A stretch of 64,000 nucleotides of DNA, taken from positions 72,046,501 through 72,110,500 of the forward strand of contig JAZHRO010000003.1 in assembly GCA_037157565.1 (NCBI GenBank), given 5' to 3'. This DNA is from Thalassia testudinum. Taxonomy: Eukaryota > Streptophyta > Magnoliopsida > Alismatales > Hydrocharitaceae. The notes below the pieces were generated by a model that saw nothing but the letters and a program-made list of their open reading frames with translations, made no database searches and was not told the DNA's origin. Below are positions 10,307 to 21,805 of this stretch, in pieces (position 1 is the first letter of the stretch; each line of letters starts with the position of its first letter). The translations under genes were made by a program, and so were the position numbers.

Positions 10307-13129
10307 TGTTATAACGCTTTGTCGAGCTTTTTAGATGAGTATAAGTCAATTGCGTTGTAGTATAGGAGACCGAGCATTGATTACAAATAAGAATTTATTA
10401 CTCAAAAACCTAAGTATCTGAGGTCGAACACAGGGGCAAATGGAATTTATTCACTAATATCAATAATGTAATTGAGCACTTAGAGTTACTCAAAACTTAA
10501 TTCAGAATATAAATGCAATAATTTAAGAATCAATTATAACAAAAATAGAAAAATCGGACGTCTGTTTCTATAATCAGACATCGTAAAAGGAAATTTCTTT
10601 TTAAGCTCTTTTTTCCTTCTCCTTCGTGATTCTTCTCATTTCTACTTTCTTTCTTCTTCACTTTTCTTCTTCGTCTCCTTAGTTCTGCTCTTTCTTATGT
10701 TCCTCTGTCTTGTTCTTCTTTTACTACTCTTCTGCTTTCTTTCTTCTTTCTTCTTCAACCGCACCTCTGCTACAGTGCTACTCCTTCCCATGGCTTCTAC
10801 CTTTCTTCTTCCTTTTCCTTCATTGCCTTGATTTTCTTTCTTCAACCTTTTCCTTAGACTCTCCTCTTTTTCTTCTTCTCTTTAGCCTTCCTTCCTTCTT
10901 CGTTTCTACGGCAAAGTATCCATCCTTCCCTGCTCAGCTTCACCTTAGCTACGACTTCCTCTTCCTTCTTCCCTCCAAAACACCACACAGCAAAACCTAC
11001 CCCCTACCCTCCCCACGTCTCTCTCTCTATTTCTTTCTTTGGTATGCTCTCCCAAAGCCAGGCAATCGGGTTGGGTATCACATGCCTGGGTCCAGGCGCA
11101 CTAGCGTGAGAGTGATGCACGAGGAGTGCTAGGTTTAGGTAAACTGGTCGGGTGCCAGATCCGCGGGGGCAGCTCACGGACGAGGTGTGAGGCTGAGGGA
11201 CCTCACTCCTATGTTACTTGAGGCAACTAGCGCAAAACACAAATTCCATATGTACTACATACCTGCGCTAAAGATTTTCGAGGTGGGACTAAAGTGTCCC
11301 ACCTGCATCACTTACGCACCCGCAGGGTGTCGCCTTCAATTGCCACAACTACAGTTGCTCTCCAGCCAATTTCCTACATACGTGGATGTGCAAGACCAAT
11401 CCGCACATCCTAGAGCACAACACCAGCGTGGATAAGGCTTGGAGCGACCTTGCAACCTTCTTGCTTCAACGTCAATAGTGGAAGGGGGGTCGACCTGCAT
11501 TTCACTTAATACGGCCTGTCGGCCCCATTAAAATACTTGAGGAGCTTTGTCGTGTCTTGGCGAAGTTGGGACGGTGGGTGGCAGGCCATGGGGTGGCCTA
11601 GGCGTGCATGCCTTGGTCACCCTGTGGCCGTGCTTATGGGTTTGGTCAGGGGACGTTTAGGGAGGTGAAGGTGGCTGATGGATGGGTGGAAGGTGATCAG
11701 TGGACTGTGGTAGAGGTAGTAAGGTATCTGGTGAGGAATGTGGAGGTGTGGAGCGGTGGAGGCACCTCGCTAATGGGTGGCTGGAGATGGAGAAGATGGT
11801 GGTGGATAGTGGCAGCAAGGGGTTGAAAGGGAAAATATAGAGAGGGGAATTTAAGAGGGGATATAGAGGATTAATTCTAACCTAACTAAGTGGACGAAGG
11901 GGGAGAGGTGGTTACTGGCTATACCTGCTATCGCCGAAGAAGACGGTGTCTAGGGGAGGGAGAGCGGTGATGATGAAGGGTCTAGAAGTGCATGCGTAGG
12001 TGTTGCGGGATGTGGAGGAAGATGGTGATGGTAACTCTACCACTAGTAGTGTGGCAAAGCAACGAGAAAGAGGAGGGGGGCTCGTCAGAGCTCACTGGAC
12101 TTCCTGACTGGAGGAGAAGATGAAATTGGGATGGAGCTCTGGCCAAGTCGAGCTGAAGAGATGCGGCTTCGGTTGAGGATCCTTTTATAGATGCTGGTAG
12201 GGGCTATTGTGCTTGGAAGACAAGCTTCCAAGCTTGAGAGTCCTCATCGGAGAAGGAATCAATTGGAGACCAAAATCTCTTGTCCATTAGCACGAGAGAT
12301 TGGGTGCAAATCAGAGATTGCAATCGAGCTCAGTTGGAAGGAAATTCCTTAGAGAGTCTCCCTTCCAAATCTGGGAGGAGATCTCTAAGGGAACGGGGAG
12401 TACTCCCCCTCCATTCCACTCCAGAGTAGGATTTCTCCTTATTAATGGTGGAGGGACCTATTTGTAAGAGTGGCGAGGAACTTAGTGGGGTATGTGCAAC
12501 GATTTTCAAAAGATAGGGGCCAAAATGTAATTAGGTGTACTATTTTGCAAAGTAGGTCAATATGGCATCCCCTTAGGTCCAAATTTTGGTACAAACCTAA
12601 TTTGGACCTAAGGAATTCAATGGTGAAGCTAGATTTTAGGTTTGACAACGTTTGACTATACATTTTACATAAAAACCCAAGTTAGGTCAATTAATGAGCT
12701 AGGACCCCAATCTGGGTCAAAACATGTTCCAAAGGCCAATTTGAAGGTTCTAAACCCTTGGGGATATTTTACCATGAATTTTAGAGGCTTTACGTGATTT
12801 TTATTCTGACCATAACCTTGTTGAATTAAGCAAGTCTATTTTAGGGTTACAGAATGTCATTTAATTCATTCTTGGATTGCACAATAACACATTTCTGACT
12901 AAACCAGCCAACTTTTTACCTTATTCAGACCATTTGACCTATGTTTTGCCTCTAAGAAATCCTGTTTATGTACTGCAATGGTAAAATTATAGTTTTAACC
13001 TTTGTTTCATGTTTTCTTCTCAGAACATTAATTCCTTGAATTAGGTCCTTCTCCAAGTTATGTAGGAGCTCTTATTCTCTTTATTAGATCAAACCAAGCT
13101 AGTTAGGGCACATGATGAGGCTCTCATCA
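10307..13129 (-). repeat. 3' LTR of element A (left copy)
   Basis: It starts TGTTATAACGC on the plus strand and ends GGCTCTCATCA. In sense orientation it begins TGATGAG and closes a 7-base hairpin. A pyrimidine tract at about 10590-10900 (purine-rich in sense) and a TATA box at 12189-12182 are present. Line-by-line it matches the right copy, including the 'TTTGCAAAGTAGGTCAA' region (about 12545 and 28355). Confidence 0.9.
12182..12189 (-). promoter_or_regulatory. TATA box of LTR A (left)
   Basis: CTTTTATA on the plus strand reads TATAAAAG in the element's sense. The right copy has CTTTCATA at 19743-19750, a broken TATA, while solo LTR E keeps TATAAAAG at 33370-33363. Confidence 0.55.
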
Positions 13130-13167
13130 TACCCCCATGCCTAGCTTTTGCTAGATCCTTAACAAAA
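13130..13167 (-). other. Polypurine tract and pre-PPT stem-loop of element A
   Basis: On the minus strand, TTTTGTTAA and CTAGCAAAA (13167-13146) can pair around GGAT, with a U-G pair. They are followed by TAGGCATGGGGGTA, which abuts the LTR at 13129. This is the same arrangement as in B0, C and D. Confidence 0.7.
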
Positions 13168-13565
13168 TTTTAAGGTTTTAACTTCTGTTCTAGACCCTGA
13201 GTGTCTGTCACCAATTATGATAAGTGCTTTTCTTCTTCTTTTAATTAGGTTAAGAATGCTGACAATAGGCCTAGAGGTAATCAAGTATCAACCAAAATCC
13301 AGACCTAAACAGCTTTAGCCTTAGTCGTCCGCAAAGGTTTTTAAGGCTCGCATAAACTATGCTACGGTTTGTTGGACTCCGCGGTTAAAGCACCCATTCT
13401 TGAGACATTTTTAGCCTAGGATCAGATTGCCGTGCATTTTTGTAACGGAGAGACAGAGGATTTATTTGTTTGGAGAGTTTTCTCTCTCTTTTCTTTTTAT
13501 TTCTAGCTTCGGATTGGCTTCCCAACACGGTCTATATCGGATTCCTCATCCCCATCATCAATCCA

Positions 13566-13718
13566 TAAAGGTCTCTGGCAATCGATGCTTCATGATAGCA
13601 TCGCCCATGGCAACCCCCAGAACCCTGGCATTCGAGACTTCGAGATAATCCGACCCATGGCATTCTGTGGCCGAATCCGGACCCTGGCAATCGACATTTC
13701 ATGATAATGCCGCCCATG
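13566..13718 (-). repeat. Three-unit hairpin array in the 3' non-coding region of A
   Basis: Each unit in sense has CCATGGG, a 7-base arm, a loop ATCATGA or ATCTCGA, a pairing arm, then TGCCAGG/A. Arms (sense): CGGCATT/AATGTCG (13712-13692), TCGGATT/AGTCTCGA with a bulge (13653-13632), CGATGCT/AGCATCG (13603-13583). Loops are conserved while stems differ and stay paired. The same unit type is present in D. Confidence 0.75.
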
Positions 13719-14430
13719 GTATCTGAACTAGCAGAGTGCTTTCATGCCATCGATAGGATTTTTAAATATCCTAAGAGACAAGCATCGAGGAGACGATAAG
13801 CTATTATGCATCTTCGAAGGGAATTTCCCACTTCTCCGCACCGGGAACTCATCCAAATCAACTTGTGTTGATCGGCCACTCCTAATCTAGGCAACTTTTT
13901 TAGAGCATTAAAACGCTTTTGCGTGATTTTGATATTTATGCGCACTGAACCAGACTATGTGTGGATGTGGGTGCTTAGGTTACCAAATCCCACAAATCGA
14001 AGGTCAGTTAACGAGGCCGAATACTCTCTAAGCCTTAGACCTAATACTTAAGCTTCGCATTTTCCCTAACCTCTTGAGTATCCAGATTTTAGCGAGTACT
14101 TGAATTTTTAAGCATAAGAGTCTAGCCCAAAAGGCCTAAAGTCAACGTTCCCACTAATCTCTTTTGTATCTCCCTAGCACTATTTTTCTCATTTTTCTCT
14201 TTTCTTGATGTGGTCTACAACTTCAGTTAATCCCTTAATCTTTTACTAATTTCCATTCTTTTTTTCTTTTTTATTTTGTGCTCCTTTTTGTCATTTTGCT
14301 ATTTTCCTCCTCCTCATGATAATGTGGCTCACAAAATTTCCTCCCTGCATTTTTTTGTGTTTTTGACGTATGTGAATTTTTTTATGAGAATCCTTCTGAC
14401 TTTTTCTTGGCTTTGTATGTATGCATTTTA

Positions 14431-14468
14431 CCACCCCTCCATGCCTAAATTTTGCAATGTCCTCATTG
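14431..14468 (-). other. Conserved CAATGAGGACATTG motif plus second polypurine-like tract (A)
   Basis: In sense: CAATGAGGACATTG (14468-14455), then TTTAGGCATGGAGGGGTGG, very like the element's own polypurine tract 1.3 kb downstream. The counterparts are at 2415, 49231 and 59079. Confidence 0.65.
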
Positions 14469-14869
14469 TAAACGGAGGGTGTGAAATAGTCTTGAGGTCA
14501 CGGACTTAGAACAGGATACATCAGGTGGGTGACTGGGTCGGGAAGTGACTGATGTGGATGATTTCAAGCTCTGGTACATGTACGAGAGGTGGGATCAACT
14601 GTCTAAGGCTGAACTCAAGGTGCAATGGATGTGGGTACAGACGTATAATCGAACGGGTCTCTATTTTTGGAATGACGGGTTGCCTCCCGTTAACTGCTAA
14701 ATTCAACGTCTTCAGCCACGTGGAACATGGGGTGGTCAGGGAGTGGTCAACTCAGCGGATTTTCATAAAAAAAGCACCTTGATTAAGAGCCTGGTTAGTC
14801 CAACTAAGTGCTTGTTAAGATCAACAGGCTGATGATGCAGCCCAAACCCAATCAGTCTGGTGGGTTGAT

Positions 14870-16186
14870 ATATGTAGATCAACAGATGCAGAACCCACCA
14901 TATGAAATGAAGTTCTGATGGATGTGGAAATGAAAACTGGGGTTTAGGCTGAGTCGAATCAGCTTGGTCAGAGTAGGGTTCTGAAAAATAATCAGTGCAT
15001 GGTGTGGAAACCCTACAGGGGTGATCAGAGAATGATGGATCATGTTTTTCTGGATGATTGATACCTGATGCCTGGTATAGATGTGGAGTTGAATCATCTG
15101 CAAATGGCTTAGTGAGAGGTGAATCAGAATAGAAATTGAGTCCGGTTGTGGGTCGGGGTAGAGAACGGGTTTTGATCAATTTTGTATGTGTGGAAGAGGT
15201 GGCTTCAATGAGAATTTTGTATGAGGGCTCTTCTAGAAAGGAATGATAGGTGGTCTCATGTAGAGAGTCCTCATAGTAACTTTCAAAATCAAAAGCGAAT
15301 TCCTAGAGAGTGTCTATGGGATACTGGAAATCGGAGTAGGGAAAGGATTCATATTCTAGGTCACAATCACTCTCGGCATTTGCTGGTTCTTATTCCTGAG
15401 GATAGAAAAGAAATGATTCCATGTTACTGGAACCTGAACTGAAATCAGTGATCTCGGGAACCAAAACCTCAGAATCAGAGTTAGAGAATGAGTCATGTGA
15501 GTTGAGGTCGTAGATTGGCTTGTTATAATCAGGAAGCAAATTTTCTCCGATGTTATGTCAAATTCGAAATCGTTAGAGAGTTTGTGAAAATCAAAATCTG
15601 AATGAGATTCAAGATCATGAGTTCCACCATAGAATAAATCATACGCTATAGATTCAGTAGCGTGACTGGTGTCTAGCTTAGATGTCAATTCCGAGCTTGA
15701 AAAGGTGTCCCTATCTGGTAGAGGCTCAGGTTCCAAGCTGGTAGGACAGACCCAATTGAAACCTCACTCATCTAACTCAGATTCTATATCAAAAATTAGC
15801 ATGACTTCCAAAAAATCGATTGGTTTCTCTGAGGATGTTGGCGAGGGATATTCATCAAATAGAGGCCCAAAATCATATTCTTCATTGAAAGATTGATCTT
15901 CCTCATATGGGGCCTCGAAATCTTCCCAATAGGTTTCAGATCTAGATTCTGGACCTAGGATGTGGCTTAAATCACTAGAATCTAGGTCCGAATAACCTTT
16001 GAGGGTCACCTTATCAGAACAAGGGGCAAAATTTACACCGTCAAGAAGTTCAGTTCTAATCTCAAGATTGCAAGAGTTTTGGAATTCTACGCCTGGTAAT
16101 TCATGGTCTAGGGTTGGTTCAACATTGTGTTCTCCTGCAATTGGAACTTCCCAACCTTCTTCAATATCAGGCACATTGTACTCCAT
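14870..16186 (-). pseudogene. Acidic Asp/Glu/Ser/Tyr-rich protein remnant of element A
   Basis: From 16186 the reading frame gives a strongly acidic, low-complexity protein with aromatic residues (for example YWEDFEAPYEEDQSFNEEYD). After a stop near 15764 it continues in the same frame past EPEPLPDRDTFSSSELTSK, then by frame changes into further Ser/Asp/Tyr-rich pieces to about 14870. No zinc knuckle, protease or polymerase motif is visible. It resembles in style the acidic region of B0 and lies where pol would be in an autonomous Athila. Its function is unknown. It is likely disordered and could have been an accessory or gag-fusion protein. Multiple stops make this copy inactive. Confidence 0.5.
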
Positions 16187-16307
16187 CTAGGTTTGGAATC
16201 CACAACCATTTGTGCCTCAAACCCAAGATTAGATTGATCCTCGATGTTGTCCCTAGATGGTTCATCCTCTGTTTGTGGCATATACGGGTATTTCTGGTTG
16301 ATAATTT

Positions 16308-16662
16308 ATTTTAATAATCTCATTATCTCTTCCCATTTTTCAAGATCATCTTGGTGTTGCTCCCAAAGTACAGGAATTGTCATGCATTGAAGGTATTCAA
16401 GATTGTGCAATTTTTCTATCTCAATGTATCTTGTGATGAGCATGTCTCGGGTTGATCCTTTTGTGGCTTCTGACAATAGCACTTCGGCATAAGTTATGAT
16501 GAAGGTTGTGGTTGTTGGGACATCAACCTAAATGTCTTCTACTGGTGTTGTGGTTTTGTCTTCTTTTTCATAGAATTTCAGGGCATCCTGAATCATCCTA
16601 TCTCTCATGGATCTCTGATATTCAGGTTTCTTGAATGGTAGTCCTAAGTGGTTCGGCTGCAT
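16308..16662 (-). pseudogene. Short gag-position ORF of element A, family not recognised
   Basis: A frame starts at ATG 16662 (MQPNHLGLPFKKPEYQRSM), has one TAG at 16530-16528, and ends at TAA 16308-16306. It would encode about 117 residues with a charged, probably helical C-terminal half (for example LWEQHQDDLEKWEEIMRLL). It sits first after the primer site, where gag is expected, but the Retrotrans_gag core seen in C and D is absent. The acidic region follows in another frame within about 120 bases. Confidence 0.4.
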
Positions 16663-17838
16663 ATTTGGATCAGGTGGAGGAATCAAGATGTAGAATCGAA
16701 GTTTGAATCAAGATGTAGAATCAAGTTATGAAGTGATTAAATCTGAATAAAGAGTCCCATTGAAAATGTATATGTGTGCTCCAAAGAGAAAATATGAGTG
16801 ACTGGAGATATTTTTGACCCAATCAAGGCACCCAAAAATGTTGGATCACTATGGAGGTTCGGGGCTGATGATATCCTTGGATCAGAAGGTCATCCACCTG
16901 AGGATTACCCAGGCAGCCAGAGAGGGAGAGTCCTGCAAAGATCCCTACATGGTAGAGCATCCCCACGGGTTACGGGGTTTCCCCCACTCAACTTCTCTTG
17001 TCATTGATATTACAGGTAGACCAGAATGGGGACCTTGACCTCTTAAGCCTACCACTTTTATTTCAAAGGTGCTTTATGGTTTTCACTTGAGCTTTAGATG
17101 TTTTGATGTTGTGACCTAATTTGAAGGTTGGTTGACCCAAGGGGACAACTTCACCTGACCTATCCTAAACATGGCAGAATGATTCTAGGCTTAGGACCTA
17201 GAGACCACCCTGATTTGACTCCCCGTTTATTAGGTGCAAGATTTTAAGATTCAAGTGATTTTAAAGCTCAATTTTTAGGGTTTGTCTTGTTTAGATCTCT
17301 TCAATCAAGGGCTTGGGTAGCACACTGATGTGAGAGGGTTCATTTCCTTTTATACAAGCATGTGTGACTAGCACTCAAAAAACCCTACTATTGAAACCCT
17401 AATTTAGTTCTATTTCCAATCCTCTTTTTCACAAAAATTCTCTTTGGACTCAAAAACATGAAGTGTGTTGTCCACAGTGATTAAGCGTGATTTCTATTAG
17501 GCACAGGAATTTTATGGGATAGGATCTCTAAGAAATCACTTCCACTTCAATACGTTTTTAAAAATTTTCTCAAAATCAGGAAACCTTTGCCTTAAATATG
17601 GTAATTACTACAAAAAGAAGGCAATTGAATCCTAAGTTGGTTTCTTCCTTTCATCTTTCAAGGGTTAGGCGATGGATTGTAGAGAAGAGGAGAGGTTACC
17701 TGCCCTAGAAAGGTTGACTTGCATGGGAGATTTCTTCTCTTGAAACACCTAGCAAGATCACAATAAAATAAATAGGGCAAGTTAGTGTTCAATATAGTAA
17801 AAAAGAATGTAGAGATTAGTGATAAATTGTGCGTTGCT
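16663..17838 (-). other. Untranslated leader of element A
   Basis: This is about 1.2 kb between the primer site and the first ORF. No convincing coding frame was seen on the sense strand. Confidence 0.5.
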
Positions 17839-17855
17839 CCCCGGCAACGGCACCA
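17839..17855 (-). other. Primer-binding site of element A (tRNA-Asp)
   Basis: In sense it reads TGGTGCCGTTGCCGGGG, complementary to the 3' end of plant tRNA-Asp (canonical TGGCGCC...) with one C-to-T change at a CpG. It lies 3 bases from the LTR edge at 17859. Confidence 0.85.
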
Positions 17856-17858
17856 AAA

Positions 17859-20015
17859 TGTTATAACGCTTTGTCAGGCTTTTTAGACGAGTATAAAGTC
17901 AGTCATGATGTAGTATAGGTGACCAAGTGTTGATAACAAATTAGAATTTATTACTCGAAAATCAAAGTATCCGAGGTCGAACACAGGGAGCAAATGGAAT
18001 TTATTCACTAATTTCAATAATGTAATTGAACACTTAGAGTTACTCAAAACTTAATTTAGAATATAAATGCAAGAATTTAAGAATCAATTATAACAAAAAT
18101 AGAAAAATTGGACATATGATTCTATAATCAAACGTCCTAAAAAGATATTTCTTTTTAAGCTCTTATTTCATTCTCCTTCTTGAGTCTTCTCATTTCTGCT
18201 TTCTTTCTTCTGCACTTTTCTTCTTCGTCTCTTTAGTTCTGCTCTTTCTTATGTTCCTCCGTCTTGTTCTTCTTTTACTTCTCTTCTTCCTTCTTTCTTC
18301 TATCCTCTTCAGTCACACCTCTATTACAGTGCTGTCCCTTCCCTTGGCTTCTGCCTTTCTTCTTCTTCCTTTTCCTTCCTTGCCTTGATTTTCCTTCTTC
18401 AGCCTTTTCCTTAGACTCTCCTCTTTTTCTTCTTCTCTTTGGCCTTCCTTCCTTCTTCCTTTCTGTGGCTAGGTATCCTTCCTTCCCTGCTCAGCTTTGC
18501 CTTAGCTGTGCCTTCCTCTTCCTTCTTCTTCCCTACACAACACCACAGAGCAAAACCTACCCCCTACCCTCCCCATGTCCCTCTCTCACTATTTCTCTCT
18601 TCAGTATGCTCTCCTAGAGCCAAGCAATCGGGTCCGGTATTTCGCACCCGGGTCCAGATGCACCAGCGTGGGTGTGATGCGTGAGGAGTACTAGGTTTGG
18701 GTAAACGGGTAGGGTGCCAGAACAATAGGGGTAGGTTGCAGACGACGTGTGAGGGCGAGGGACCTCACCCCTGTGTGACTTGAGGCAACTACTGCAAAAC
18801 ACAAATTCAATTTATACTACATACCTGCCCTAAAGATTTTCGAGGGGGGACTAAAGTGTCCCACCCGCTTCACTCCCGCACCCATAGGGTGTCGCCTTCA
18901 ATTGCCACAACTGCAGTTGCTCTCCAACCAATTGCGTAGCTGCGTGGATGCACAAGACCAATCCGCACGTCCTGGAGCGCAACACCTGGGTGGATGCGGC
19001 CTGGAGCGACCTTGCAACCTTCTTGCTTCAGCATCAATGGCAGAAGGGGGGTCGATCTGCATTTCAATTAATGCGGCCTATCAGTCGCATTAAAAGACCA
19101 GAGGAGCTTCGCCATGTCTTGGGAAGGTGGGACAGTGGGTGGCAGGCTGCGGGGTGGCCTAGGAGTGCATGCCTAGGTCAACCTGTGGCTGTGCTTATGG
19201 GTTTGCTTGGGGGACGTTTAGGGTGGTGATGGAGGTCGATGGATGGTGAGGTGATCAGCGGACTGCGGCGGAGGTTGTGAGGTATCTGGTGAGGCGTGTG
19301 GAGGTGTGGTGTAGTGGAGGCACCTCGCCGATGGGCGGTCGGAGATGGAGAAGATGGCAGTGGATAGTACCTACGAGGGGTCGAAGGGGAAAATAGAGAG
19401 AGGGGAATTTTAAAGGGGATAGAGAGGAGTAATTCCAACCTAACTGAGTGGATGAAGGGGGAGAGGTGGCTACTAGTTGTACCTACTATCGTCGGAGAAG
19501 AAGATTTCCAAGGGAGGGAGAGTGACGATGACAAAGGGCCTAAAGGTGCGTACTCGGGTGTTGCATGATGGGGAGGAAGATGGTGAGGGCAACTCTACCA
19601 CTAGTAGTGTGGCAGAGCGACAAGAAAGAGGAGGGGCGCCAGCCAGAGCTCGTTGGACTTCCTGAACGAAGGAGAAGAAGATGAAATTGGGTTCGATCTC
19701 TGGCCAAGTCGAGCTGAAGAGATGCAGCCAGGGTTGAGGATCCTTTCATAGATGCTAGCAGGGGCTCCTATGCTTGGAAGACAAGCTTCCAAGCGCAAGA
19801 GTCCTCGCTGGAGAAGGAATCAGTTGGAGACCCAAAACTCTCGTGCGTTCGCACGAGAGATTGGGTGCAAATCAGAGATTGCAATCAAGCTAAGATGGAA
19901 GGGAATTCATCATAGAATCTCCCTTCCAAATCTGGGAGGAGATCTCTGAGGGAACGGAGAGTACTCCCCCTCCATTCCACGTCGGAGTAGGATTTCTCCA
20001 CATTAATGGTGGAGT
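17859..20015 (-). repeat. 5' LTR of element A, 3' segment (right copy, interrupted)
   Basis: It matches 10307 to about 12450 of the left copy, including the pyrimidine tract (about 18150-18440). It is cut at 20015 by insertion of F; the LTR resumes at 28267 after the second copy of GGAGT. Confidence 0.9.
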
Positions 20016-21751
20016 TGTTGGTGCTAGAGCACCACGATCATTTGTTTTGATGATAACAAAACACGCGTTATTTCACATTTGCAATTTGAGTCCTAGATTT
20101 CAGGTCAATTGCAGATGTAGACGTGCTTAAACGGAGTTCGAGCTCGCATCCAGGACGGATTGGAGGAGCATGACGGAATACAGAGGAGGTTCGCGTGGAG
20201 CGACAGATTGAAGATAGAAGACAAGAAGAATAGGATAGATTCCTTTTAATCCTTTCTTGTATCTCTTGTCTTTATTTTCTTGCTCTTTTTATTTTTCTTA
20301 GAAAATTATGTTAAAAAGCCTCAAAGTACCCTAACAGTAGTCCTAGGAACACCTGCATAACCCTTGGATACTAAGGTTTTCTGTAGAACACTTAGAAAAC
20401 AAATATAGGGTTCAAACAGCACTTCCAAACGTCTAATTCTAAAATCAGACGTCGGATAAAGTATTTTAACACATCTGACTATTGTTTCAGACGTCTGATA
20501 TCTGTTAGGCTGGACATTGGTAGTTCTGTCTGATGAAATCAGACGTCCAGACCTTATACCAGACGTCTTACGAGACGTCTGATGGACTTGCCAGATGTCC
20601 AGATAGTGGACCGTTGGCTAGCTTAGCAGGCACTCAAGATTATGACCGTTAGAGCCTTATCAGACGTCCTTAGGACTTTCCAGACATCTGATAAATGACC
20701 GTTTTGCCTCGGCTGACCCAAAATCTCTTCTCAGAGATTTTCTAGCCGTTGCAACGTTTGGAAAATCCATTCCCACAGTAGAAGTAGGTTTCCAGACGTC
20801 CAAACATAGTGCCAGACGTCCTATATGTTGTCTGATGGACTTGCGCAAAAACCCTGTTCGGATCTGATCCAAGTTAGGGAGAGACCCGCCCAAAATCAGA
20901 CGTCTGGCCTTGAAATCAGACATCTTAAAGTGGCCTTCCAGACGTCTGATGCCAGAGTTAGACGTCTGATTACCCTGTCAAGTGCAATCATTATCCTGAT
21001 TTCGGCCTGATTCTCTTGGGCTTTGTTCCCAACGGCTATGGAAGCTTTTCCAAGCCTTCTAAAGCCTTCCTAAGGCCTCTATGAATAGAAGGGAGCCTTT
21101 ACACACCTATATACATATATATATACACCTAGAGAGACCAAGATACATAAGAAACACTTTGTAATACACTTTCCACTCTCTTGTGTCCTAGCTAGCTCTT
21201 GCTCTCCAAGCTCACGTTCCATTCTCTTGAGAGCATCAAGCTGTTGCGCACCCGCCGTTGTTCACGAGAGCGAAGTTGCGCCGTCGCGTGGCTCACGCAT
21301 CGTGTCATCAACTCGACGCACTCCTTGCAAAGGGGAGTTTCCTATTTCCTATAGAAGCTAGGTTCATAATTATTTTGTTGGCTCTATAGGATTGTTGTTT
21401 ATTTTATCTTTGTTATTTAGTCGGGTATTCGCTTTGCGAATTCCCATCTCCTTCGTGGGACAAAATCCTTCTCGTGGAGAGAAGGGGTTGAGGAACGCTA
21501 CCCTCGTACTTGTAGCGTGGTTGTAATTGAGGTTGAATCACCCTCATTTAAAGTGATTTGGTTAGTGGATTTGATCAACTAGGTTGATCGAAAAATCCTA
21601 ACTCGAGAGGGTTAGGTGGTGGTTTTCACCCGGTTTAGGTTTCCACCTAAAAACAATTGTGTACATTGTGTGATTGGTTTTCTTTGGTGAGATTGCTTTA
21701 TATTTTATTTCCGCATTTATTACGTCACCCCTCTTCCAAGGGAAAACTACA
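20016..21751 (+). repeat. LTR F1
   Basis: It starts with TGTT and the hairpin GGTGCT/AGCACC, and ends GGGAAAACTACA before the primer site. Its TATA position reads TATGAATA (21080-21087), unlike the intact TATAAATA of F2 and F3. It carries the GACGTC array at about 20425-20970. Confidence 0.93.
20425..20970 (+). promoter_or_regulatory. GACGTC (C-box) array in LTR F1
   Basis: At least 11 GACGTC hexamers, mostly inside CAGACGTCTGAT-like words, plus several one-base variants (GACATC, AACGTC) occur in about 540 bases upstream of the TATA position. GACGTC is the C-box class of plant bZIP binding site. F2 (23690-24235) and F3 (26955-27475) carry the same array. A regulatory role is inferred from position and density only. 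Confidence 0.6.
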
Positions 21752-21753
21752 TT

Positions 21754-21765
21754 TGGTATTAGAGC
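21754..21765 (+). other. Primer-binding site of F, first internal region
   Basis: TGGTATTAGAGC differs by one base from the tRNA-iMet complement TGGTATCAGAGC that stands at 25024-25035 in the second internal region. Confidence 0.85.
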
Positions 21766-21805
21766 AGGTTCTTGCAAGATCGGAGTAACACCCGGCAAGA
21801 AGATC

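Noticed and set aside
10710..11132. 140-residue Phe/Leu/Ser-rich ORF (and its counterpart at 18264)
   Set aside because: It is a translation of the pyrimidine tract of LTR A on the antisense strand; composition alone explains the open frame.
20425..20970. CRISPR-like repeat array
   Set aside because: The repeated word is only 6-12 bases, spacing is irregular, and it lies in the LTR of a eukaryotic retrotransposon.
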